DNA of 64,000 nucleotides from positions 903,142 to 967,141 of the forward strand of contig NW_019775502.1 in NCBI RefSeq assembly GCF_001039355.2, written 5' to 3'. This DNA comes from Lingula anatina. Its lineage: Eukaryota; Brachiopoda; Lingulata; Lingulida; Lingulidae. This document shows, piece by piece, positions 11,108 through 21,798 of the stretch; positions within the stretch are counted from its first letter, which is position 1, and every line of letters begins with the position of its first letter. The translations under genes and the position numbers were made by a program. The notes below the pieces were generated by a model that searched no databases, had not been told where the DNA came from, and saw only the letters and a program-made list of their open reading frames with translations.

Positions 11108-12744
11108 CCATGCTTATAGTGATATGTTACGAAGGTTAAGATATTATTAGGTTTTATTTAGGTATTTATGTTTTGTGTTGGGTATAAGTTATTTATTATC
11201 ATTTATTTATTGTATGAGTTTTGTATTCAGGCAAAGATACCTAGGTTCACTTTACTCTTCACCATTACTGTAAACCAGAGGCCACGGCAGAGACCTGGTT
11301 CCATAAAAAAAACTTCGGTCAGGTTCCCTGGTTAAAAACTTAATTACCAACGTTAAATGGTCACATGTCCACATCTTACCCTATCAGAAACGGCGTTACA
11401 GCGCTCTCAATGAAATCCTAGCCCACTTAGACAGGGAACTGACTTAAGTTGGTATGTGAAACTGGGGCCTGTTCTGTTGTTGCGCAAAAAACCTTCATCT
11501 GGCACAGAAGAAACGTGCACAGCTGGTGAATAATAAGAGAAATATAAATGAAAAAGTTGTGAAAAATCCCTTATGTGGCCCTGGTAGAGGGTTGGGTTAG
11601 TGTGTGGCAATATAGAAAGAGCACAAAAGAAGAGAGCGTCTAATTATCAATCCAAAACTGTGCTATTTTTCTATCCATATTTGTGGACATTGAGCAGCGC
11701 CAAGAGCCTTAAGTTAGTTTTAGTTAGTTTGTGATGGTTTATTCAAGCAAGATTATTAGCAGCAGGTAGACAGTTTAATTATGATATCACCCACGTACGG
11801 ATATTGTAACCGAGATAAGCTGCTCTCAGCTGACGCAAATCGACGGTAGCTGATACAAATCTGCACGGATTTTAGCCGAGTTATGTAACATCTAGATAGG
11901 CATGTAGCTGAGAGCAGAGATAATTAAAGGACCACCGTATGGGATTTTTTCCTACCAAAATTAATTTTCCTGGTATGAAGAGCAATTTTAACACAGACGT
12001 TGCAAACTGGCAATGGCTTCTAAAGGAGACTGAGATTATAAAAATAACACAAGGTATAACTTCAGATAAAATTTTTATCTTAAGGGTTTTATTGTCTTTT
12101 GGGTCTGAATTGGGAAATATAAGAAGCACTGCAGTTCATGAATACGACTGTGTGGGATTTCAAAGCTTGGAGAGAACTTCAAGGAATTCATTTTGGCAGG
12201 AAAATTACGTACAATGGCTCTTTAAGCCAGGTGTCATTATATTGGCTACCTGTTGTTTGCCTGAGTATCTCTCCGGATTTAAATATACCGATTATCATAA
12301 TTATATTTTCGTTTAAGTTTTTATTTCAACGATGTAGAAACCAAGAAAATGTGTTATCTCTTTCTGATACCAATGAGCATATATGAATATGATTATTGTT
12401 AGATTCATTATTGTTCAGACTTGTTTTGTTTACTTTTGATTAAACATTGTTGTATGTCATTTGCATTTTCTCGTCTTTTTAAATTACAATTTTGAGGTAT
12501 CATTTCAGACGTTCTCCTCCACACGATAAATTTCCAATTTTCATGTGAGTTTAACAGCCTTATTTACCAACATGATTTTGCAATAATTCATTGCTCAGCC
12601 AACTTATTTAGATCGGACCAGGTCCAAGCAGCTTTGAATTACAATTACTCTTAAATAGTTCTTTTTTGTTGTTCATTTCTTAACTTTTTTCTTTTATTCT
12701 TACCCCCCATTATTTGCGTTACAAAACAAATTGCGCTAACTACA
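11106..12744. other. Intergenic sequence; small inverted repeat at 11821-11916
   Basis: No recognised gene. CTGCTCTCAGCT near 11821 and its complement near 11905 form a small hairpin-capable pair. A 125-codon frame at 11939-12316 has no recognisable domain and is not called. Confidence 0.45.
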
Positions 12745-13240
12745 CACACTGGACAATAGAAGTGTCACCCCTACTGAACCAATACTTTGGGGGAGATAAA
12801 TAACTGTGGAATGATATTTTCCTGGTATCAGTTTATTGACATCAAATTTCACACGAAAAAAAAAAAAAAACACGAAATGAGAACAAAATATGCATTCTAC
12901 TTTAAAGTTTCAAGTCCAAAATAGTACTTAGTGGCATAGCTACGTAACCTAATAATAGGTGCCAGTTTGCGAGGCAAGTATTCATATAATTGTCTGATGC
13001 GTTCAGGGCTTATGCTGGGCCATTCATGAAACACTGAATCTAACAGAGTTTGTCCGCTGGTTTGAAGGGCATTTGTCTAAAGTTTTGACATATCATTCCA
13101 CACATTTTCTATTATGTTTGCATCCGGACTCTGGGCAGGCCACATCACCCTGCGAATGTCCTGTTGGTCAAACCAATCATCAACCGCTCTGGATCTGTGA
13201 CAAGGAGCATTGTCATCCGGGTACACTTAATTCTGTTATT
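12745..13240 (-). mobile_element. Tc1-like transposon remnant encoding the transposase C-terminus
   Basis: On the minus strand, 13223 down to about 12955 reads as the end of a Tc1-family DDE transposase: D-D-N-A-P-C-H-R (second acidic motif), then W-P-A-Q-S-P-D-A-N-I-I-E-N-V-W with the third catalytic acid. An in-frame TAG follows the M-S-K-L segment, so it is dead. The 5' part is absent. The element at 13243-14909 is inserted at a TA directly beside it. It differs in sequence from that neighbour and is a separate lineage. Confidence 0.75.
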
Positions 13241-13242
13241 TA

Positions 13243-14909
13243 CAGACTTGACATTTAATATGGAATATTTTTTCCAAATCAGTTTTCATCAGTTTTTTTT
13301 CCTATTTTGCAGGCTGATAAATGAAAATAAGGATTAAAATCGTGTTTTAATAACTTTTAATTATCTCTCTGATGTCATTGTGACATATGTTCATTAATGG
13401 AATTCGCCAGAGAAGCAAACAAAAACACATTGCCTATTCTATGTCATACGACAACCATTAAAAGGGATATTTTAGACCTCCATATTTTCCAAAATTATTG
13501 TCTGTAAAAGAGTTAAACGCTCCACAAAGGACCCTCATGTCAGTGTTTAGTCACAGTAACGGTCGCTGTTACGCCTGACTTCTTCTGGCTGCTACCTGCG
13601 CTCTCAAGTGGCAAGGCATTCCTTGGGATAGGTTTTTAAAGTTCAATCTGGAATAACATTCCAGGCATCGGTCAAAATCTGCCCAATTTGGTCCAGTTTT
13701 GTTGTAGGACATGTAGGCCATTGATTCGGAGAGTAATGACATACCCACATATTGTCTATGTGGTTCAAATATGGCGATTTTGATGACCAAGGTAGCTGCT
13801 CATTCCCTTGGTTCTGTAAGTAAACTGTTATTTAAAGTGCTCCGTGTGAACCGGCAATCTCACCGTGCAACCTAAAATTGTTCCTAAGTTGTCCCCTATC
13901 AAATGATAGCCAGGTGGTTCCCAGATTATTTCTTTATTTGATCTGGTTCAGGTTTTCGTCGATGACTACCATTGGTGTTTTGGCAGCAATGTGGTATCCA
14001 CTCCAAATACTGACGCCGTTAATGACCTTGGTCACTTTAGTCGCGGCACACACTTCGTCGTTGGCCTCTTCTGGATGTCTGTAAACTCTGTTTTGACTGT
14101 TGAGCGGTACAGGTGAAATCTGACCTCAATAAAGAAAGCCACGAGATTTCAGTGTTCAACTCAGGAACAGTCAAGGTCCCCATTTCAATAGAGAAGCATA
14201 CAACGATGTTTTGCTGTTTACAGTGGGTTCCTCGGAGGTCGTCTGATATTCTAACCTGCTAAAACCAGTTTGGTGTTCGCTAAGGGCCTTGAAAAATGCG
14301 TTTTGGTGGTAATTTACCCCTGATTCTGAACGGACTTGGTGGGTTTTGTTTAGTTGCAACAGCATATCCCGAAAGACAGTGGGTCCTATACCCTGGTGGT
14401 AAGATTTCAATACATTGGGTGTGGCATCTGTGTAGGTACATCAGTCTGGCCACTACTCTGTAAAACTGTGCGGACCGTTTCGTTTGCGGCAATTACCTGT
14501 CTGGCAATGCCTGTTTTTTTCGTGCCATTCTGCCACAGATTAACAAATTTGTAAAGCTCTGCATAGCTCATTTTACACACTGCAAACCCGACCGTTTGCA
14601 TGCAAAATTTCAAATTCTTCTATGCAGTAGTTGCCGACATATGGATACTTTTTTGACAGAACCATGCTTTGCCAAAGCCAAGCTTTGACCTGCCCAAAGG
14701 AGCACTACCCAATTAAATCACTGCATATTACATAATGCAGCAGCGCAACAAACCTGGTTATCAGTTAATTGGTAGCGACACACCTGACTACACACTTCTC
14801 CATTCACATATATAATATGAGATCGGAGTTTGTGAAAAAAAAAAAAAAAGGCATTTTCACCTAGGCATACATTCGAAACTGAAATATTCCATATTAAATG
14901 TCAAGTCTG
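13243..14909 (-). mobile_element. Tc1/mariner-like element, full length but decayed transposase
   Basis: Inverted ends of about 25 bp (CAGACTTGACATTTAATATG outward-in at 13243 and its complement ending at 14909) are flanked on both sides by TA (13241-13242, 14910-14911), the standard Tc1/mariner target duplication. The 1,667-bp length is normal for an autonomous element. The minus strand carries, in shifted frames, a paired-like HTH (about 14613-14407), a middle segment containing V-Y-R-H-P-E-E (about 14080) and a catalytic C-terminal stretch with S-S-K-S-P-Y-L-N-H-I-D-N-M-W (about 13730). Several frameshifts and stops make it inactive. Relatives lie at 1482-2332, 46636-46838, 47875-49826 and 59690-59935. 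Confidence 0.82.
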
Positions 14910-15008
14910 TATGTTCCGGCCAGAGCACACTAAGGCCCCATTCAGAATAGGGGACTAACTAGTCTCTTTAAAGTTCTTTTAGAATTGAATTTGGCAGCCG
15001 TCTTCGAC

Positions 15009-16141
15009 TTACAATATGCCGTGAATGGCGTGGAGGCAAATATGTCGGACCTGAAAAATAAAGATATAAGAACGTTATAACTGAGTTGCTCCACCGAGGA
15101 ACCCACGGGAGAAGTGGCCATGTGACAACTCTGCATTTCAGATAGGTTCGTTTCTTTTTTCGCCATCGATCTTCAATACGTTGAAGGCCCCTGGAAACTT
15201 CTTGGGATCGGGACCAGTGTAAAAGGATCTAAAACGATAAATTTTCTCCACCTGGTCTCTGGGGCATTTACGTGCTGTGCTCCCCTTAAGCGTCATTTAA
15301 TAATAATAATAATAATAAAAATAAATAAATAAATAAATATAAATAAAACCTTCTTCCTTACATTGACGTTTGGTGGAGCCCCAAGCACATAGGTGACTGC
15401 GGAAGCCACGTCGTCCGGTTGAAGACACTGAAATAAATGACAAGACACAGCCAATTGTATTGAATGATGGATTAATAATGAACAATTTTACTGCATTATA
15501 AGATAGGAAAATTTCCCAAAAATTTAATCATCTCTTTGCCATTTTATCTCTATTCTAGTAAGTGATTGAAATATAACTCAATATGGACGTAGCCTAACCT
15601 CCGTAACGAAAAAGAAAAATACTGTGTTTACACGTGCATATTTCTTTAAAAAAAGTAATGGGGTGTGGAATTTATTTTGTTACTCTCTGGATACATCCTC
15701 TTTAACAAACTTCATATTCCTGCATTTCTTGTTTTGAAATTGGAACCATTTTTTTTTTTTTTTTTTTTTGTAGAGTGGCTGTTCAACTTAACAATCCCTG
15801 TAACTTACATTTCCCGGGTCGAATGCTTCAGCAATACCTTTCATTCTTGCAAGGGGCGTGTCCACAAATCCAGGGTTTATCATCTAAAAAACATCAGAAC
15901 AAAGATTTTTTTAAACATCAATATCGCACAACTGATCTTCGGGGATGGACATATAATGTAACACGCATGGAAGTGACACCTGGATTTGTTGTTTTTTATT
16001 TAGCCTCTCACGGCTGAGAAATCAGCAAAGTAGCTTTATCCTCTGCATATGTGTAAATTTTAAACCTCTTTCTCACCCTCTCTCTCTCTCTCTCATACCG
16101 TCGTCCGTATTCTTAAGTAATTTTTACACCGATCACATACA

Positions 16142-16180
<39 letters not shown>

Positions 16181-16558
16181 CCACACATACCGTCGTCCGT
16201 ATTTTCGTTTTCTCCTTTCTCAGCTCGTGTCGCAGACCCTCCGTGAAGGCACCCAAGGCATACTTTGTTGGGGAGTACATGTGACACGGCACGTCCTCGT
16301 GAATCGTGGTTCCACATATGCTACAATTGAAGAAGCTTTATAGAAATTGTTATACTGTTGTCTTTTAAACAGTTTATTATATCAGCAAACAAAAGCTTGA
16401 AAAGCACCCGCCACGACTAAGGGTTTAAATACCTATTTTTAAACAAAGTTTATTCAGAGAAAAGGAGGCAAATCACCGTAGAATTACAATGTATATACTT
16501 TCCATGATGACCAAGATATTACGACTTGAACATAATTTGACATATATGTATATCTTAA

Positions 16559-16592
<34 letters not shown>

Positions 16593-18547
16593 ATAAGAAT
16601 ACTTTATAAAAATCAGTGATGATCTAACTAACATAAGTGTAATTAACAACTACACAGGTTGATGATTATACAGGATGACATGTAGAGTTCTGTTTGAGAC
16701 CAACACATTTGACATGGATTTATTTATGGGAATTATATCATTTAACAGCACCTATGTGCTCCCAAATATCTATGAGGTGTCCCTCGATATTGCTTCAAAC
16801 CATTTCCATTTTTGGGTGTGTAATTTCTGTCTATAGATTTTGATAAAAGTAGTATAAATTAATAAATATATAAATTAACTAAATGGCATATTGGCAAAGA
16901 ATCTGAAGTTAACGGAACCAAAAGTAATTATTTGGGGACATTTATGATTCATAACACTCCAAACATTTTATACTCGCCAAAATGGAGTAGCATGTTCATT
17001 TCTTAGCTTTTTTCCGACCAGACCTTATTGGAGCACAAAATCGTCGCAAAACTTCACCTGCCGATGTTGATAATGTGCCCGTCATCCATGTTCCTTTCTT
17101 GTATGGACTGAATGGTCCGCTGGGAAACAGCTATGGCAGCGAAAACATTCAACTGAAAATGAAACATAAGCCTTTAATTATTAAAATTTTAATTAAAATT
17201 ATAAAGAAAGGTTTCCAGTAATGTGTATAAAAATATTTGCGCCCCTTTCTTGATAAAAATCAGCTTACAAACAGTATTCACTACTGGGAGTGAAATTATG
17301 GACAAAATGATCAACAAAAGTTAGTCATAGCATAAATAAAAAAATTACTTAAAGCTTTGCCAGACTGTCCAAACATATATATATATGGTTATATAAAATG
17401 GTGAGGTGCACCTTTCTTCACCATCTTGGACACTTAACCGGTGTTTATGTGCAAATGCGCTACCAAACTTGGTGTTTGAATTCTGGCTTGTTTTGGCTAC
17501 CGACTGTTTGGACCAATCAAAATCAATCCGGTTATCTGGCCCTGTCGAGCGTTTCAAATGACTCTGTCACGTAGTACTCAGGCTATTTAGTTTTCAAACG
17601 TTAAGAATGGTTCCAGACAGAAAAGTGTACTGCAATATGTTTATTGATTTTTTCTGTATCGATACACTTTGGAATATACACATTGTAGTTAGAATAGTCA
17701 ACAAAAGATTGACATAACAAAAATACTCGACAAAATAAATAGCCCCTAAAACAATGCAATTTGCAAAGAAAGAGTTAGAATACACTGATGGTAATGCTAC
17801 GATTAGTTCTGACACGTGATATATTAAAATTGTCTCAAATACCATTATGTCTTGATGGAACAGTTAGAACACGTTGTTTAAATAACGATATTACGTCATA
17901 GATTGATTTTTTACGTCATACATTGCTTTCTTACGTCATACATTGCTTTCGTATCAGGCAACGTCCCCGTCTTGCAATCTTGAAAAAATGAAATCCCAGC
18001 GTTGTTAACGCAGACGTCCACACCGCCCAACTGTTTCTTGATTTCTTGAAACATGGACTCGATCTCTTCCGTTTTGGTAAGGTCGCACTTCATTGGAATC
18101 AAACGGCCCTTTTCGCTTGAAAGATTTTCTTTTGCAGTCTGAAATAATTGATTGATAATTTGAAATGTGTTTAAGACCCAAGGACGGAAACAAATGTCTT
18201 AAAATCTCATTTTCTCAATGACGCGAGGTTTAATTTATTACCTGAAAATGTCTTGTGGTGCTGAAGCCATTGTCCTGCCCATCAAATGTATGTATGTCTG
18301 CGCATGTATCGACCAAATTTATGAAAATATGTTTAATATGTTTAACCATCAATGTAATGACATAATAGTTGAATTAAAAAAAAACTGTCAAGAAAAATAT
18401 CAATTTCAACCATACTTGCATTCCTTCCACGTGTCTGGCACATCCAACCACCACCATACCATTCTTAACCAGAACACGAGCAATGGCTTCTCCTATCCCT
18501 TTCGAAGCTCCTGTTACCAAGGCAACGCGCCCTGCCCAGCGATCCAT
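15009..18547 (-). CDS. Short-chain dehydrogenase/reductase, DHRS11-like (SDR copy 1), seven coding exons
   Basis: Exons on the minus strand are 18547-18416, 18138-17935, 17152-17058, 16320-16191, 15883-15809, 15427-15362 and 15050-15009. All have AG/GT borders and phases that join into a 247-residue protein (human DHRS11 has 260). It is a classical cytosolic NAD(P)(H)-dependent SDR. Visible features are the Rossmann T-G-A-S-K-G-I-G at 12-19, C-D-L-T at ~62, N-N-A-G at 89-92 and the catalytic Y-S-P-T-K (Y159, K163). The usual catalytic Ser, 13 residues before Tyr, is Cys146 here, with Ser144 two residues earlier. A further TTTTAG acceptor just before the ATG suggests an untranslated upstream exon. 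The gene is divergent from SDR copy 2, which has identical exon lengths. The substrate is unknown; DHRS11-type enzymes act on steroids and other carbonyls. Confidence 0.88.
16076..16203 (-). repeat. Duplicated exon-4 splice-donor segment within CT/AC microsatellites
   Basis: The 18 bases CATACCGTCGTCCGTATT occur at 16094-16111 and 16186-16203, separated by (TC)n(AC)n tracts. The upstream-most copy on the minus strand (16186-16203) spans the real exon-4/intron junction of SDR copy 1. The other repeats that junction within intron 4. The duplicate provides a decoy 5' splice site. Confidence 0.75.
16560..16590. repeat. Poly-A tract in intron 3 of SDR copy 1
   Basis: About 30 consecutive A residues. 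It could be the tail of a retroposed sequence, but no SINE body was recognised next to it. Confidence 0.85.
17891..17950 (-). repeat. Three tandem 20-bp units duplicating the exon-2 splice donor of SDR copy 1
   Basis: TTACGTCATACATTGCTTTC is repeated exactly at 17911-17930 and 17931-17950, and a diverged third unit lies at 17891-17910. On the minus strand each unit contains T-A-T-G-A-C followed by GTAAN, that is, the last exon-2 codons plus a 5' splice site. The donor used to keep frame with exon 3 is the first one, after 17935. SDR copy 2 has a single donor. Confidence 0.88.
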
Positions 18548-19513
18548 ATCTAAAATAATTGTATGTTCAGAGTCAAGCCAACAACAATCGCACAATATAT
18601 GTATTGTAAGCGGTAAGCGATTGCAGTAAAAAAACTGCAGTAAAAAATTGCAGTAAAAAAAAACGTCAGTGTGTGTACAACTTACTACATATATTTTATT
18701 AGAAAATATGTGGCCAGTATACGTTAATGTGACATATGGCATCTTTAGGCTCAAAGAAGTAGTAAAACAGACTCAGGTTCTCTCGGACTACCAGGAACAG
18801 TTCTCAATGAATTTTATCTACCGGTACCAAGGTACTCCGCACCAAATCCACGGGGACTCTCGCTGAATGCAGTCAGACTGACAGATAAACATAACCCCTC
18901 CTGGCGTTTAGTAGAATATAGAAAAACTGCCGATTATACATAAGAGCACGTTAGATGGCATTCCAACAATTGAATTACATGTAGATTATACGAGGTCATG
19001 ATAATATGTGTTCCAGTACAGAAATGAATTGAATTGAATCCATCAATAAAATTGTACAGACGTCATGCCCCTCTGTCGCTGCTTAAATTGTTGCAGATAA
19101 CACGTTTGCCGCCGGGTGACCGCTAACACTTACTTACTGTTGTTCAACATGCAGTATATTTTTACATAAGGAGCGCATCAGTTACTCTGGTGCATTGAAA
19201 TACCTTTTAGGTATTTTCTAGGTCATTAACCTCTCCAAACAAATCATATAGCCCAAATCCCATATCCCAAAATCCTATCAGTAATCCGGCCGTTTTCTAG
19301 GGAAATAAACTTATGTCCCATCGACGGCTAGAAGGACTTTTGAGGATAAAAGCCTTGACTAAGTTGAGGCCTTCTTTCGGACAGAGGTCTGCTAAAGTGC
19401 TTTGGCCTACATTGACCTTTCAGGTTACTCGTACATGAGGGGCATTGCCTCGTCTTCAATTTAACTAGCTTAAATCGTGCATTTTATATATACAGCATCG
19501 GTTTAGGTAGATA

Positions 19514-19699
19514 GACCCAACTTTGCATGGACTCTCGCTAAGTGCAATCAGGCTAATCAGATGACACGCCTCCTCTTGTTTGCAATGTACGCGTACAATC
19601 ACCAGCTTTTCTGTATTCTCGTTAACGCCATGAGGAGGATTGTCAACCTGAGGATTGTTAATTGATTGCACTCAGCGAGAACCCCTGCAGAGTTGGTCC
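19514..19699. mobile_element. MITE-like element with ~36-bp inverted ends
   Basis: GACCCAACTTTGCATGG with TCTCGCTAAGTGCAATCA after it, at the left, is mirrored at the right by the complement of GGACCAACTCTGCAGGGG with TCTCGCTGAGTGCAATCA. The interior is only about 110 bp and non-coding. The GTGCAATCA and GCTAATCAG motifs recall the small element inside the introns of the two NB-ARC genes, so they may be related. The superfamily is unknown. Confidence 0.6.
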
Positions 19700-20171
19700 G
19701 ATCAGCGTAGACCGATGTGCCTATGGGAATGGGACTCAACATTCATCTATTGATGAAGATTGGTTTCTGAATAGTGTGTCCCACCCCTACCTATAACTGT
19801 ACACACACAACAGAGGGGGTTACGTGTCACATTGTTTTCAGTCTCTGTCTCCTGACCGTAGTTGACATGAGACTGACATTTACCAAACTCAGTTGTTATC
19901 TTAACTCAACCAAACGCTATCTCTTCTCATTTTTGACCGACTTCACGCCTTGTTGATTTGTTGATTCTCTTAAACGTATTTTAATTAAATGCTTATTTAA
20001 TTCAGTGCACCCTACACAGGTAAAGTACTGTACCTACCAAAATAAAGAAATATCATTACTACTAAAAATTACCAAATAGGCCTACATGTACCTTAAAATT
20101 TTGCAGAATGCTTCATTTTCTGCTGAAGTGGGTCCTCTTCTTTCAGACCTTTCGTCGTTTTATGGTTATGC

Positions 20172-20347
20172 TTTACCTACAGGTTCCTGGGTCTGTAACC
20201 GTCACATAACGCGTCTCGATCCTCAGAGGAAAGATGTGACGGCTGCTGGTCAATGGGCGGAGTTAATGCTGCGTATTATTATGGAAAAGATTACAAATGT
20301 GTTTGGCATTCTCGATAAAATTGTGCTAGGTGTGACCTGGGATACAA
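20172..20347 (+). repeat. Dispersed repeat, copy 2 (mate at 871-1046)
   Basis: Approximately 90% identical by eye to 871-1046. A 94-codon open frame crosses it, but the matching frame in the other copy is interrupted and no family is recognisable, so it is treated as a non-coding repeat. Confidence 0.7.
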
Positions 20348-20971
20348 TTTTCAATGAATACTGTATATAGAGGAGAAACTTGCCTTAGGGTGCAGTTATC
20401 AATTAATACACGTGTCTAGAGGAGAAACTTGCTGTACACTTGTAAATAAAATATCATTAGATACTTATTTATAATTTAGAACTATTTCAATATTTAGCTG
20501 TTGTTTGAGAGTAAACTTTCTTTATTCTTATAACATAGGCCTAACACAGTCGATGAAGGTCTTCCGTAACTTGAAACTATATTAATAATTAACTAAATAA
20601 AGTTAAATAAAATGACATAGAACTAACCAAAACGTAATGAAAAGATAAAAAGAAATAATTTACCTGCATATGTGAAAGACGTGTTGAATTAACGAAGTAA
20701 AGTGAGCAGGCGAGAGTCGAGACTAGTTGCAAATGGAAAACATTAACGTATAAAGAAAGAAAATGAGGATGGTGAATAAGGAACGGCAATAAAACATAAC
20801 ACAATTAAAATAAAGTACAGAAAAAACGGGAATAAAGAACAAAATTGACAGAAAATGAAGAACGAAAGTAAGGTTTGAACTATTCTAACATATACAACAT
20901 ATGGCAATGATGAAATAATTGCGCACAAACATGTTTTTTCACAACTCTCTTACCTCTTTCTCCAATCTCTC

Positions 20972-20998
20972 CATCTCTCTCTCTCTCCTCTTTCTCCC

Positions 20999-21033
<35 letters not shown>
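20972..21033. repeat. (CT)n microsatellite
   Basis: Interrupted CT/CCT tract, about 60 bp. Confidence 0.9.
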
Positions 21034-21038
<5 letters not shown>

Positions 21039-21609
21039 CTGGGTGAATACAGGTAACTGTATAAGCAGTGTACTATATTAAGGTCTTCTTTGAAAAAAAA
21101 GTTGGCACAGCAAGCACGTCCACAACAGGGACACGTACCATATTTAAAATCTCTGTTCTATTTATATATGTCACCGTTCTGTACAAGCCGTTATGCTTTT
21201 CACCCAATGGGAAATGCTACAGGTGTTGACCCAGATGTTATAGGATTAAAGGTGAATACGCTGCTGCAAAGACTCCATTGCACCACAAGTGGCCTTCTAC
21301 ACAGTTTTAAGGTATTTTGGTGGTCCGTGGTCATTACAATATGATATTTCATTTTAGTAATTGCGCTTCCTGTTTGTTGACGATACCAAGAAAGGACTGT
21401 AGAACCAATTAGTTCACTAGTGTGTGCATATGAGTGTGTGCATAGGAGTGTGGGTGTATATCAGGTCTCTCTCACTCTCTCTCTCTCTCTCTTTTCTCTG
21501 TGTCATAAGAGTCTTGACCTCCCCCATACTTCCTGTTACCCTCTTTTCGTTCCTGTGGGCTGTTGGGTATTTGGGTTAAGGTGATCGCAGTACAAAGTAT
21601 GTTTCAGAA

Positions 21610-21749
21610 ATGGATCGCTGGACAGGACGCGTTGCCTTGGTAACAGGAGCATCGAAAGGGATAGGAGCAGCCATTGTTCGTGCTCTGGTGAAGAATGGTA
21701 TGGTGGTGGTTGGATGCGCCAGACACGTGGAAAGAATGCAGGTATGTTT

Positions 21750-21798
<49 letters not shown>

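Larger units (their letters stand above)
18548..21609. other. Intergenic region between the two divergent SDR genes
   Basis: Both SDR start codons face this 3-kb region, so both promoters, and any untranslated first exons, should lie here. No TATA box could be assigned with confidence. It contains a small inverted-repeat element (19514-19699), a dispersed repeat (20172-20347) and CT-rich tracts (20972-21033, 21469-21492). A single end resembling the 19514 element lies near 18840-18885. Confidence 0.6.

Noticed and set aside
11939-12316. 125-codon open frame
   Set aside because: No domain, low-complexity composition typical of AT-rich DNA, no splice or start context.
14942-15166. 74-codon minus-strand frame
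   Set aside because: It crosses the last SDR exon in a different frame; the spliced SDR reading explains the sequence better.
20086-20370. 94-codon open frame
   Set aside because: It overlaps a dispersed repeat whose other copy (871-1046) does not keep the frame; no family recognised.
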